Part shown: positions 1-8,619 of the stretch, one piece after another
How the letters are laid out: each line of letters starts with the position of its first letter
Numbering within the stretch: the stretch's first letter is position 1
Source of the DNA: Cyclobacterium sp. 1_MG-2023
Lineage (GTDB): Bacteria; Bacteroidota; Bacteroidia; Cytophagales; Cyclobacteriaceae
Assembly (NCBI RefSeq): GCF_030546805.1
Contig: NZ_JAUOPC010000003.1
Span: 434,001-498,000, forward strand
Direction: 5' to 3'
DNA length: 64,000 nt
Notes under the pieces: generated by a model
What the model saw: only the letters and a program-made list of their open reading frames with translations
Told to the model about the DNA's origin: nothing
Database searches by the model: none
Made by a program: the position numbers and the translations under genes

Positions 1-1538
1 TTTTCTACCGCTTCTAAGGCTTCTAGGCCTTCAAAATTATTGCTGCTATAATCCAAACCGATCTGGTCCGCTTTTCTTAGAATGGCGGCTATTCTGGCAT
101 GCGTATATTGAATAAATGGACCGGTATTCCCTTGAAATTCAATGGACTCCTGAGGATTGAATAGCATTCTCTTTTTGGGGTCTACTTTTAATAAAAAGTA
201 TTTGATGGCTCCCAAGCCCAGCATTTCATAGAGATTTTCTGCCTCCTCCGGAGAAAAACCTTCTATTTTGCCCAATTCTTGTGTGTGGTTACGGGCAGTA
301 TCCACCATTTCCTGAATAAGGTCATCAGCATCAACTACAGTGCCTTCGCGGGACTTCATTTTTCCAGAAGGAAGATCAACCATACCATAAGACAGGTGGT
401 ACAAATTATTGGCGTAAGGACGCTCCAGTAATTGCATGATTTTAAATAAAACCTCAAAGTGATAATCCTGCTCATTACCAACTACATAAACTGATTTGTC
501 TATACCATGGTCTTTAAACTTAAGGTCTGCAGTTCCCATATCTTGGGTCATGTATACAGAAGTACCATCTGCTCTTAATACCAGCTTTTCGTCAAGCCCT
601 TGATTACTTAAGTCTGCCCAAACAGATCCATTTTCTTTTTTAAAGAAAACTTTTTTCTCTAAGCCTTCAGTTACAATGTCTTTCCCAAGTAAGTAAGTGT
701 CGGATTCATAATAATACTGGTCAAATGAAACTCGCATCTTTTTATAGGTCTCATTGAAGCCCTGATAAACCCAGTTGTTTAATTTTTTCCAAAGGTTAAC
801 CGTTTCTTCGTCTCCCAATTCCCACTTTACCAAGGATTCTTGTGCTTCTTTCATCCATGGGGCTTCTTTTTTGGCAAGTTCCTCAGTCATGCCTTCAGCC
901 ATTAACTCTTTTATTTGCTTCTTGTATTCCTGATCAAAGAGCACATAGTACTTGCCTACCAAATGGTCACCTTTCAAACCTGCCATTTCAGGGGTTTCAT
1001 TGTTCCCTAATTTTTGATAAGCCACCATGGACTTACAAATATGAATCCCTCTATCGTTTACAAGATTTGTTTTAATGACCTCATAACCATAGGCACTGAG
1101 AATGTTAGATACAGAAAAGCCAAGAAAGTTGTTTCTAAGGTGGCCCAGGTGTAAAGGTTTGTTCGTGTTTGGAGAACTGTATTCGACCATTACCTTCTGA
1201 TTTCTAGGAGGAAAATACCCAGGCTCTTTTTCAGCCATTAATTGCGTCAAAAGGTCTATCCAAAAAGCAGAAGAAAGACTGATGTTTAAAAATCCTTTAA
1301 CCACATTGAAATCAGCTACCGAAGGATGGTTTTCTTTCAGAAAATTACCAATTTTCTCCCCAGATTGTTCAGGTGAGCCTTTTGTGATTTTTAAATAAGG
1401 AAACAATACAAAGGTATAGCTGCCTTCAAATTCTTTTCTGGTAGGCTGAAGGCTTAGGTCTTCACTTTCTACCTTATGATTAAATAGTTGCTCAAAGGCC
1501 GCTGCTATTGTCTTTAAAATGCTTTCTTGAATATCCAT
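1..1538 (-). CDS. argS: Arginyl-tRNA synthetase, C-terminal end beyond the window
   Basis: Charges tRNA-Arg with arginine in the cytoplasm (class I aminoacyl-tRNA synthetase). Translating the minus strand from the ATG at 1538 gives MDIQESILKTIAAAFEQLF, then the HIGH-type signature HLGHLRNN after SSPNTNKPL. Further on comes GKMKSREGT, the KMSKS-loop version typical of bacterial ArgRS, and then FNPQESIEFQGNTGPFIQY. The frame stays open to the left edge, so about 512 residues are present. The missing part is the end of the DALR anticodon-binding domain. No partner gene lies in the same orientation upstream, so it is probably transcribed alone from the 1539-1966 gap. Confidence 0.96.
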   Translation of the reverse strand, partial: MDIQESILKTIAAAFEQLFNHKVESEDLSLQPTRKEFEGSYTFVLFPYLKITKGSPEQSGEKIGNFLKENHPSVADFNVVKGFLNISLSSAFWIDLLTQLMAEKEPGYFPPRNQKVMVEYSSPNTNKPLHLGHLRNNFLGFSVSNILSAYGYEVIKTNLVNDRGIHICKSMVAYQKLGNNETPEMAGLKGDHLVGKYYVLFDQEYKKQIKELMAEGMTEELAKKEAPWMKEAQESLVKWELGDEETVNLWKKLNNWVYQGFNETYKKMRVSFDQYYYESDTYLLGKDIVTEGLEKKVFFKKENGSVWADLSNQGLDEKLVLRADGTSVYMTQDMGTADLKFKDHGIDKSVYVVGNEQDYHFEVLFKIMQLLERPYANNLYHLSYGMVDLPSGKMKSREGTVVDADDLIQEMVDTARNHTQELGKIEGFSPEEAENLYEMLGLGAIKYFLLKVDPKKRMLFNPQESIEFQGNTGPFIQYTHARIAAILRKADQIGLDYSSNNFEGLEALEAVE

Positions 1539-1966
1539 ATTGTCAATTACTTCCTAATTATAGAGGCGCAAATATAAGGTTTTCCTTTCAAAGAGGAGAG
1601 GGCTAGGCCTAAATTATATGGGGAGGACTTTGGACAGTAGCCACTTGTATTGACGGAAGTGAAACTAGAGAGTAATAGGAGGAAATGTTACTTCTTTTAC
1701 TTAAAGTCAAAGCGTTTGAAAACTAGAGGGTTAATGGATTTATTTGTTCGGTAATATAAATTATTCGATAGGATGTTTAATGATTTTATCTTTTTTCTAA
1801 ACTAGAGAAGAGGTTAATGGAAATAGCTATTGTGGATTTTTACTGGTAAAAGAAAATATTAGTAACAATCCACAACTATCAGACTAAGTATTTCGTAATA
1901 CAATGCGATTAGCTTTATCTAACTAAATAAGTAATAAAATTCATAAAGTTTAACCAGATCTATAAT
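1539..1966. other. Intergenic region between divergent genes
   Basis: A 428-bp AT-rich stretch between argS (leftward) and the barrel gene at 1967 (rightward). It must hold both promoters, but I see no clear TTTG / TAnnTTTG pair, hairpin or coding frame in it. Confidence 0.5.
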
Positions 1967-2572
1967 ATGAAACAATGTCTCTTATTGCTCTTTTTTATTT
2001 CAGGGATTTCCAGTGCCTTTGCACAATTTGAAAAAGGTGATCTGTATGTTGGGGGTAACTTTGGGCTTTCCATAGATACCAGAGAAAGCTCAAATCCAGG
2101 CAGTTCCTCCCAGTACAGTATAAATCTTAATCCAAATTTGGGTTATTTTATTTCTGACCGATCTGTGATAGGTGTTATTCCTCAAGTTAGTTTTTTCAGA
2201 AGTGCCACTACCACTTCAATGAATACAAAAATTATCTCTGAAAATGTTAAAGGAGGTATAGGCTTGTTTTACAGAAGGTATTTTCCTGTAATCGATAATT
2301 TTTATCTTTTTCTAGAACCCAAAGCGATGTTTAATAGGACCTTTAAAGGAGAAAACAATCCCAATTATTTGGGGTTTTCATTAGCTCCCGGAGCATCCTA
2401 CAGGATCAATGGAAAATGGATGGTAGAAATGACTTTGGGTGGACTCGTTTATAATTACACCTATACCAATTCAGGTACAAATCAGGAATATGATGATAAG
2501 CGGATTGCCTTTGATTTAATCACCGCCAACAGTATAGGGATCGTTTATTTCATTAACCAGAAGGACCAATGA
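1967..2572 (+). CDS. Secreted outer-membrane beta-barrel protein
   Basis: A 201-residue protein with a clear signal peptide (MKQCLLLLFFISGISSAFAQ, cleavage after AFA or at the Q). The mature part consists of alternating short amphipathic strands such as DLYVGGNFGLS, GLFYRRYFP and IGIVYFINQ at the very C-terminus, with an aromatic residue close to the end. This is the pattern of small Bacteroidota outer-membrane beta-barrels of the PF13505-like type. It overlaps the next gene by 4 bp (ATGA), so the two are translationally coupled. The function is not known; it may be structural or sense the envelope. Confidence 0.75.
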   Translation: MKQCLLLLFFISGISSAFAQFEKGDLYVGGNFGLSIDTRESSNPGSSSQYSINLNPNLGYFISDRSVIGVIPQVSFFRSATTTSMNTKIISENVKGGIGLFYRRYFPVIDNFYLFLEPKAMFNRTFKGENNPNYLGFSLAPGASYRINGKWMVEMTLGGLVYNYTYTNSGTNQEYDDKRIAFDLITANSIGIVYFINQKDQ

Positions 2573-3231
2573 AGAAGTTTTTAATCCTTTTTGTTTACTT
2601 GGGGATTTATTCCATGGGTCAAGAGGCAAATGCTCAGATTTCGCAAGGAAATCATTCTGTGGGATTGGAATTCGGTTGGAGTGATAGGTCTGTAGATTTT
2701 TTAGATGAGAGAATCCAGGAAGATAATTACTTTAGGTTTACACCTAGCTATTCCTACTTTATTAAAGATCAGCTCAGTATTATAGGTGGTGGACGTTTTT
2801 ATACGCGAAAAATCAATAACACTTATCAAAATGCCAATTCTCCTGGATGGAAAAGAAAGGAGTTGGATGTTTTTGTAGGGTTGAGAAAACACATTGAAAT
2901 CAGCCCCAAATTGTTTATGATAGCTACCTATGGGTTAAGGTATTCATGGACTGATAATTTGGCGGAATCAGTTATTGCAGATGAAGAGGACTTTAACACT
3001 TCCCGGCAAAAAGTAAATCAATTTGGCCTTTTCGGGAACCTGGGTTTGGCTTATTTTCCAAGTGAAAAATTTAGTTTTGAACTAATATTTATAGAAGGTC
3101 AATTTTTTAAGGTTTATAATAAACATATATGGAGTGGCCAATATAACAGCAACTATCAGGACAATGGTTGGGGTTTTGAAGTGGATGGTTTTCTGGACCA
3201 GCCAAGCCTTGCCGTAAGGTATTATTTTTAA
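2569..3231 (+). CDS. Secreted outer-membrane beta-barrel protein, coupled to the preceding one
   Basis: A 220-residue protein with signal peptide MKKFLILFVYLGIYSMGQEANAQ. It has the same general design as its upstream neighbour: an N-terminal GNHSVGLEFGWS strand, repeated aromatic-rich strands, and a C-terminal strand ending LAVRYYF, which fits the BamA recognition rule of a terminal Phe. Its start codon lies inside the stop of the gene before it, so the pair is an operon. The two proteins are similar in design but not obviously close paralogues. The specific role is unknown. Confidence 0.75.
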   Translation: MKKFLILFVYLGIYSMGQEANAQISQGNHSVGLEFGWSDRSVDFLDERIQEDNYFRFTPSYSYFIKDQLSIIGGGRFYTRKINNTYQNANSPGWKRKELDVFVGLRKHIEISPKLFMIATYGLRYSWTDNLAESVIADEEDFNTSRQKVNQFGLFGNLGLAYFPSEKFSFELIFIEGQFFKVYNKHIWSGQYNSNYQDNGWGFEVDGFLDQPSLAVRYYF

Positions 3232-3482
3232 TTCGAGGAATATAGCAAGCCTTTAGTTTAGCGAAAGTAGCATTGTCCTTTTAGGGAAAGGTCTTATTGT
3301 GTTCATAATCCTATGAAGGAAGGAACAATGGCATTTACTCCAAGATAGAAATAGACTGTTATTATAAATTTACCAATGCTTATTTTGGTCTATTGATGGA
3401 AATCCATAAATTGATTTTAAACTCGTATTATGCATCAGGGTTAAAATATGGCGTAACAAGGGTTTTATAAACCTATACTAAA

Positions 3483-4193
3483 ATGAACAAAAGCCATTTA
3501 TCAAAAAAGGAGATCAATAGAGGGGAATTAGTCAATGGGAATGAAATCCGAGACGGAATTTTCGACTTTATTAAATCTCAATACCCTGATTTTTCCAGAG
3601 AAAGCAATATTTCAATTGGAGAGCTAAATAAATACCGGCGACTGTATTTAACCAAGCTTATCGAGCAAGAAAAAGGAGATTTAGCGGCTATTGACAAGGA
3701 TGTTATGGATGCCATTCGTAACAATTCCATACTTTCTGAAAACTTACAAGAAGACATAGATACTGCTATAAGCTTAGGCCAAAGGATGGCGGATAAAATC
3801 GCCTCTTTCGGAGGGAGTTGGACTTTTATTATTGCTTTCTTTTCATTCCTGACTTTGTGGATCGTAGCAAACATTTGGTTGCTTGCCAGCAATACTTTTG
3901 ACCCCTATCCATTTATATTGTTGAATTTAATGCTTTCCTGTATTGCTGCTATACAGGCGCCGATTATTATGATGAGCCAAAACCGGCAGGGACAAAAGGA
4001 CAGACAGAGGGCTGAGCTTGATTACAAAATCAACCTTAAGTCCGAACTTGAAATCCAACTGCTGAATGAGAAAATTGATCATCTATTGGTGCATCAAAAT
4101 AAAAAACTGCTTGAAGTCCAGGAAGTGCAAATTGATTATTTAGAGGACTTGATGAAGGAATTGAAAAACAGCAAATCAGGTCAAAGGAAATAG
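3483..4193 (+). CDS. DUF1003-family inner-membrane protein
   Basis: A 236-residue protein. The central part reads ADKIASFGGSWTFIIAFF followed by two closely spaced transmembrane helices (about residues 109-131 and 143-165), then SQNRQGQKDRQRAELDYKIN. This is the typical DUF1003 signature, in which two TM helices are followed by a conserved polar segment. The C-terminal 60 residues are a predicted coiled coil (LEIQLLNEKIDHLL...). The N-terminal 90 residues are soluble. DUF1003 proteins have no established reaction, and nothing in the neighbourhood suggests one. Confidence 0.85.
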   Translation: MNKSHLSKKEINRGELVNGNEIRDGIFDFIKSQYPDFSRESNISIGELNKYRRLYLTKLIEQEKGDLAAIDKDVMDAIRNNSILSENLQEDIDTAISLGQRMADKIASFGGSWTFIIAFFSFLTLWIVANIWLLASNTFDPYPFILLNLMLSCIAAIQAPIIMMSQNRQGQKDRQRAELDYKINLKSELEIQLLNEKIDHLLVHQNKKLLEVQEVQIDYLEDLMKELKNSKSGQRK

Positions 4194-4607
4194 AAAGTGA
4201 AACGGGTAATCTTGAGCGAACAAATATAAACCCTTCTATTTCTCAATTATAGTATCATTTTTAAGCCTACATCTCTTAATATCAGAATAAATTATACTAT
4301 TCAAATTAATAATATACCTTTTATATAATAAAATAACCTTTTGTGTGATTGTGTATAAATTGTTAAGGTTATTTACAGTTTGTGGAGTAAGCTCCACATA
4401 TTTATGTGTTTAGGGTTACAGGCTCTTTTTCTTTACAATTTCTTCTAATTAATAAAAACATTGTTTAATAAGAAATAAGGCCTGTTTTATTTTAATTGAA
4501 TGTATGTAAAATTACTTGGCATGGCATTTGGCTAAGTATAATTGAAAATAATATTTAAAAAGTATTGTTTAACCAATTATTATTTAAACCAATAAATTTA
4601 AAATGCC
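4194..4607 (+). other. AT-rich intergenic region upstream of a small secreted protein
   Basis: 414 bp, very AT-rich, with no open frame that looks coding. It probably carries the promoter of the gene at 4608. I see no confident Bacteroidota -33/-7 pair and no structured RNA. Confidence 0.4.
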
Positions 4608-4949
4608 ATGAAAAAGTTAATTTTGAGTGTCGCCGCAATGACTGTTTTTGCTTTTGCCAATGCAGGAACAACTGAAGTGTTTGTTTCGCAAGAATGGTAC
4701 CAAGAAACAACTAAAATTGATCCTGAAAGTCTTCCTGAAAAAGTAAAGGAAGCTATTCAGAATGATTTGCAGTTGAAAGACTTGAAAATAGTTGAGGCCC
4801 ATCAGGTGATGGAAGAGGCACAGGTTCACTACTTATTGAAATTCGAATCAGAAACTCCTGGTGAAGAAATCAAAAAGAAATTTGATGCCATGGGTAAAGA
4901 AGTAGTAGAAGATAAAGGGTCAGTTGAACTCCCAGAGCCAGTAAAATAA
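4608..4949 (+). CDS. Small secreted protein of unknown function
   Basis: 113 residues. A signal peptide (MKKLILSVAAMTVFAFANAG) precedes a mixed alpha/beta domain rich in Glu and Lys, including LPEKVKEAIQNDL and HYLLKFESETPGEEIKKKFDAMGKEV. The layout of a helix followed by a strand near LLKFE resembles periplasmic PepSY/DUF2874-like domains, but the similarity is weak. It is a single-gene unit followed by a strong terminator hairpin, and it sits convergent with the DUF6807 gene. Confidence 0.65.
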   Translation: MKKLILSVAAMTVFAFANAGTTEVFVSQEWYQETTKIDPESLPEKVKEAIQNDLQLKDLKIVEAHQVMEEAQVHYLLKFESETPGEEIKKKFDAMGKEVVEDKGSVELPEPVK

Positions 4950-4993
4950 TAAACTTGAATAGGCTTAGGTCTATCCTTTACTTTTAAACAGTT

Positions 4994-5024
4994 AAAAAGC
5001 CATGGTCATTGACCGTGGCTTTTT
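4994..5024 (+). terminator. Intrinsic terminator after the small secreted protein
   Basis: The stem AAGCCATGGTCA pairs with TGACCGTGGCTT (one mismatch or wobble) and is followed by a T-run. It lies 45 bp after the stop at 4949 and 12 bp before the convergent DUF6807 stop. Its A-run/T-run symmetry would let it work in both directions. Confidence 0.85.
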
Positions 5025-5036
5025 TCATTTAGACTT

Positions 5037-5981
5037 TTAATAATTAGCTTGATTTCTAAATATTCTGTATTGATTTATTATTTCTTGAGTTGTCATTCCT
5101 TGATGAATAATCAATTGGTTTCTGAAGTGCAATGGCTCTTTTTTATCTAACAATAAGGGTTCTTGACCTGGGAATGCCATGTTTTGCATGCTGTTTCGTT
5201 TTCGAAGAATCCACCCTTGGTAGGAGGGAAGTTTGTCCGGTTCACCCATAATTACAACACCTGCGTCATCAGGACCATTTTTCGTGATGTTGATCCAATC
5301 ACCTGCTGCAACAGGAAGATTGTCAGGTGTCACAGGGCCGTTTTCATCAAAAAAGCCTGCGTTTTCGGATAATTTTATTCTTGGAGAGAATCCTCCATAG
5401 CCTTTAGCGTCTTCAGAACCACCTATCCGTACTCCAGAAGTCAATGGTTTTAAAGTAATATCAAAGGTTATTTTATACGCTTGATTTCCTATAGATTGGA
5501 AAGTGATGATTGTGTTTTCTTCAATAATGTTCTTTTTCAATACCTTATTGCCTTTCCAAATCACTTTGAGCTCAATGGTTGCGGAATTGTTGGGATGAAT
5601 TTTAGTTTTACTTTTCTTTACTTCCCATTCAACGCCTTCACTTATCCAAGGGTCACCAATTCTCAAATCATCCACCCATAGCTGATGCCATGTCCAAAAA
5701 ATCCCTCGGTGGTGTAAATGGTCTTTGGGGAAGTCCTCTGTGACTATCTCTCCTTTGGTGTCAAACACAGGGTGAAGGTAATTTGCTCTTGGATATTGTC
5801 CATTCTCACTTATCGTTTCCATTTGGTAAAACAGTCGGGGCTTTCCATCCGAAAGTAAAAGCAATCCTCCATCCCGTTCCTCAAAGGAAAGGATTTGGGC
5901 CGTGGCTGTAGGCATTTCTGCAAATAGAAAAATAGCTGAAAATAGTAAAAGGACAACTGGGGCAATGGGTTGGTATTTCAT
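5037..5981 (-). CDS. DUF6807 (PmoA-like) secreted protein
   Basis: 314 residues from the ATG at 5981. A longer frame begins at 6026, but the 5981 start gives a proper signal peptide (MKYQPIAPVVLLLFSAIFLF... ending ATAQ), so it is preferred. The mature domain contains RANYLHPVFDTKGE, DHLHHRGIFWTWHQ and GGFSPRIKL, which are the hallmarks of the DUF6807 family found next to sugar-utilisation genes in Bacteroidota. The substrate is unknown. A role in handling polysaccharide-derived sugars in the periplasm is only a family-based guess. Transcription is leftward, alone. Confidence 0.8.
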   Translation of the reverse strand: MKYQPIAPVVLLLFSAIFLFAEMPTATAQILSFEERDGGLLLLSDGKPRLFYQMETISENGQYPRANYLHPVFDTKGEIVTEDFPKDHLHHRGIFWTWHQLWVDDLRIGDPWISEGVEWEVKKSKTKIHPNNSATIELKVIWKGNKVLKKNIIEENTIITFQSIGNQAYKITFDITLKPLTSGVRIGGSEDAKGYGGFSPRIKLSENAGFFDENGPVTPDNLPVAAGDWINITKNGPDDAGVVIMGEPDKLPSYQGWILRKRNSMQNMAFPGQEPLLLDKKEPLHFRNQLIIHQGMTTQEIINQYRIFRNQANY

Positions 5982-6198
5982 TTGAAGATAAATGGTTAGT
6001 TGTTTATAAAAGTAAATGATAAGCATGAGCTAACCAAGTGTCTATTTCATAAGTGGCTGAAGAAAATAGTAAAATGCCAATTTAAAAGGGTTCGATGGCA
6101 GGGGAACAATGTTCCTGACTTTAGCCCATTTTAAAATCAACAGGTGATAGTTTGATATTGGCTATGGCTTGAGATTTTGTTCGCGTTATTACAAAAAA

Positions 6199-6229
6199 AA
6201 GCGAGGAAAGTTTTAAGTTTTCCTCGCTT
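6199..6229 (-). terminator. Intrinsic terminator of the transketolase/peroxiredoxin genes
   Basis: On the minus strand, GAAGCGAGGAAAA pairs with TTTCCTCGCTT and runs into an eight-T tract. It is 22 bp beyond the stop of the transketolase C subunit at 6252. Confidence 0.9.
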
Positions 6230-6251
6230 CAATTATTCTTATTAGAACAGT

Positions 6252-7220
6252 TTACTTTCTTGAAATTGCTCTTTTAGCAGCTTCAACAATGTTTTTGGCG
6301 TTCAAACCATATTTCTCCAATAGCTCAGCAGGTGTCCCCGATTCTCCAAAGGAATCGTCAACACCGATAAACTCAAGAGGGGCAGGTTGATTTCTGATCA
6401 ATGTCTGCGCAATACTGTCATTCAAGCCACCATTGAATTGGTGTTCTTCTGCACTTACTGCACAACCTGTTTTTGCAACAGATGCCAAAATAGCTTCAGT
6501 GTCCAAAGGTTTGATGGTGTGGATATTGATAAGTTCCACAGAGATGCCTTCAGCCCTAAGGATGGCTTCTGCTTCTACTGCTTCCCATACAAGGTGTCCT
6601 GTAGCGAAAATAGTTACATCTGTACCTTCGATCATTTTCCAGGCTTTACCTATTACAAATTCCTGGTTTTCAGGAGTGAAAATAGGCCATTTTGGTCTGC
6701 CGAATCTAAGATAAACAGGGCCTTCATGCTCAGCGATAGCCATGGTTGCTGCCTTTGTTTGGTTGTAATCACATGGATTGATTACCGTCATATTTGGAAG
6801 CATTTTCATCATGCCTACGTCTTCAAGGATTTGGTGAGTAGCACCATCTTCTCCTAAAGTAAGTCCTGCATGAGAGGCACAAATCTTCACATTCTTTTCA
6901 GAATAAGCTACAGACTGTCTGATTTGATCATATACACGTCCTGTAGAAAAGTTGGCAAATGTACCTGTGAAAGGTATTTTACCTCCAATGGTTAGTCCTG
7001 CAGCAGCACCTATCATGTTGGCTTCTGAGATACCCATTTGGAAAAAACGCTCAGGGAATTCCTTTTGGAAGGCTCCCATTTTCAATGAACCAATAAGGTC
7101 AGCACAAAGTGCAACCACGTTTTCGTTTTTTCTACCTGCTTCTAGTAGACCATCACCAAACCCGGACCTGGTGTCCTTTTTTTCAGTGTATGTATATTTT
7201 GTATCCAATTTATTTTCCAT
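6252..7220 (-). CDS. Transketolase, C-terminal subunit (pyrimidine-binding and C domains)
   Basis: 322 residues. Together with the N-subunit encoded just upstream it forms a split transketolase, the thiamine-diphosphate enzyme that moves two-carbon units in the pentose phosphate pathway. The sequence shows GISEANMIGAAAG, where the Glu activates the cofactor, then SHAGLTLGEDGATHQ, and a C-terminal domain with FATGHLVWEAVEAEA. The two subunits together match the length of a full transketolase. It ends 22 bp before a strong terminator and lies 34 bp after the N-subunit, so the two are co-transcribed. Confidence 0.93.
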   Translation of the reverse strand: MENKLDTKYTYTEKKDTRSGFGDGLLEAGRKNENVVALCADLIGSLKMGAFQKEFPERFFQMGISEANMIGAAAGLTIGGKIPFTGTFANFSTGRVYDQIRQSVAYSEKNVKICASHAGLTLGEDGATHQILEDVGMMKMLPNMTVINPCDYNQTKAATMAIAEHEGPVYLRFGRPKWPIFTPENQEFVIGKAWKMIEGTDVTIFATGHLVWEAVEAEAILRAEGISVELINIHTIKPLDTEAILASVAKTGCAVSAEEHQFNGGLNDSIAQTLIRNQPAPLEFIGVDDSFGESGTPAELLEKYGLNAKNIVEAAKRAISRK

Positions 7221-7254
7221 TATTCAAACTTTTTTAGATCTGTTATCACCGAAA

Positions 7255-8106
7255 TCAATAATCACCAAGGGTTTCTTTCAGTTGTCCTAAGGCATTTTCT
7301 AGTTGCTCGTCATTTGGAGCTACACCATGCCATTTGTGAGTGCCAACCATGAAATCTACTCCGTAGCCCATGTCGGTATGTAACAGGTTCAATACTGGTT
7401 TTCCTTTTCCAAGGAGACTTTTTGCTTTTTCCAGCCCTTGGACTACACCTGACATGTCATTGCCATGCTCGGTTACGATGACTTCCCAGCCAAAAGCTTC
7501 CCATTTGGCTTTTAGATCTCCAAGGTTGATAATGTCCTTGGTAGGTCCATCTATTTGTTGACCGTTAAGGTCTATGGTTGCGATGATATTGTCCAGTTTA
7601 TGGTGAGGAGCACTTAGAGCTGCTTCCCAAATCTGACCTTCTTGCTGCTCTCCATCTCCCATTAGGACATAGACAGTTTTGTCATCGTTATTGATTTTTT
7701 TCGCGAATGCAGCACCTATGGCTACAGATAGTCCTTGGCCCAAAGAACCGGAAGCTACACGTATACCCGGTAGTCCTTCTTCAGTGGCTGGATGTCCCTG
7801 TAATCTGCTATTTAATTTACGGAAAGTTTTTAATTCACTTGTCTCGAAATAACCGCTTCTGGCCAATACACTGTACCATACGGGTGATATATGTCCATTT
7901 GAAAGGAAAAATAGATCTTCTCCAGGTCCATCAATATTGAAATCTGGGTTATTTGTCATTTGGTCAAAGTACAGGGCTACGAAAAACTCAGTACAGCCCA
8001 AAGATGCTCCTGGATGACCTGATTGACAGGCATGCACCATTCGTAAAATATCTCTTCTTACCTGGGAGCAGATTGCTTCTAATTGTTCGGTTGATTTTTT
8101 TTCCAT
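7255..8106 (-). CDS. Transketolase, N-terminal subunit (diphosphate-binding domain)
   Basis: 283 residues from the ATG at 8106. The frame could extend to 8175, but that would run back through the end of the peroxiredoxin gene, so the MEKKSTEQLEAICS start is chosen. It contains SGHPGASLGCTEFF, the GDGEQQEGQIWEAA motif (GDG...N type diphosphate/Mg site, with DLNGQQIDG supplying the Asn), and a catalytic-type HKWHG near the end. Split transketolases are common in Bacteroidota and thermophiles. It is transcribed leftward, 10 bp after bcp and just before the C subunit. Confidence 0.93.
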   Translation of the reverse strand: MEKKSTEQLEAICSQVRRDILRMVHACQSGHPGASLGCTEFFVALYFDQMTNNPDFNIDGPGEDLFFLSNGHISPVWYSVLARSGYFETSELKTFRKLNSRLQGHPATEEGLPGIRVASGSLGQGLSVAIGAAFAKKINNDDKTVYVLMGDGEQQEGQIWEAALSAPHHKLDNIIATIDLNGQQIDGPTKDIINLGDLKAKWEAFGWEVIVTEHGNDMSGVVQGLEKAKSLLGKGKPVLNLLHTDMGYGVDFMVGTHKWHGVAPNDEQLENALGQLKETLGDY

Positions 8107-8116
8107 TGATTTGGAA

Positions 8117-8566
8117 TTATTTAATAATTTGATTGGTGTGTTCCTTTGTTTTAACTTTTGAAATAATTTCTTCAATTACTCCCTTTTCATCAATAATAAA
8201 AGTGGTTCTGGCTGTGCCCATGTATTTTCTTCCATACATGTTTTTCTCTACCCAGGTACCATATTTTTCATGTACACTTTTGTCTTCATCAGCAATGAGC
8301 GGAAAGGGTAGCTCAAATTTCTCAATGAATTTTTTATGAGATTTCTCCGCATCTGAACTTATCCCTAAGACTACATAGCCGGCTTTTTGGAGACTTTCGT
8401 AGTTGTCTCTCAAATTACAGGCCTGGGCAGTGCATCCGGGGGTATTGTCTTTTGGGTAAAAGTACAAGACTACTTTTTTTCCTTGAAAATCGGATAACTT
8501 GATGGGATTTCCATCTTGATCTTTTGACTCAAAGTCAGGTGCCGTTTGGCCTACTTCTAGTGACAT
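8117..8566 (-). CDS. bcp: Thiol peroxidase of the Bcp/PrxQ family
   Basis: 149 residues of an AhpC/TSA thioredoxin fold that reduces hydroperoxides in the cytoplasm. VVLYFYPKDNTPGCTAQACN carries the peroxidatic Cys in TPGCT. A second Cys five residues later is the resolving Cys typical of the PrxQ subgroup. GISSDAEKSHKKF and GTARTTFIIDEKG complete the family pattern. It probably leads the leftward unit bcp-tktN-tktC. A functional link with transketolase (NADPH supply for peroxide defence) is plausible, but it is inferred only from adjacency. Confidence 0.94.
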   Translation of the reverse strand: MSLEVGQTAPDFESKDQDGNPIKLSDFQGKKVVLYFYPKDNTPGCTAQACNLRDNYESLQKAGYVVLGISSDAEKSHKKFIEKFELPFPLIADEDKSVHEKYGTWVEKNMYGRKYMGTARTTFIIDEKGVIEEIISKVKTKEHTNQIIK

Positions 8567-8619
8567 AGTTGTAGTTTTTTTTATTACTATTGATTTTAGC
8601 CCTTAAATATCGGAATAAA

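Noticed and set aside
4510-4545. TGGCATGGCATTTGGC as a sigma-54 promoter before the small secreted protein
   Set aside because: The GG and GC elements are one base too far apart for the -24/-12 spacing, so it is not reported as a promoter.
6387-6857. A 156-residue plus-strand frame
   Set aside because: It lies entirely opposite the transketolase C-subunit gene and has no family character.
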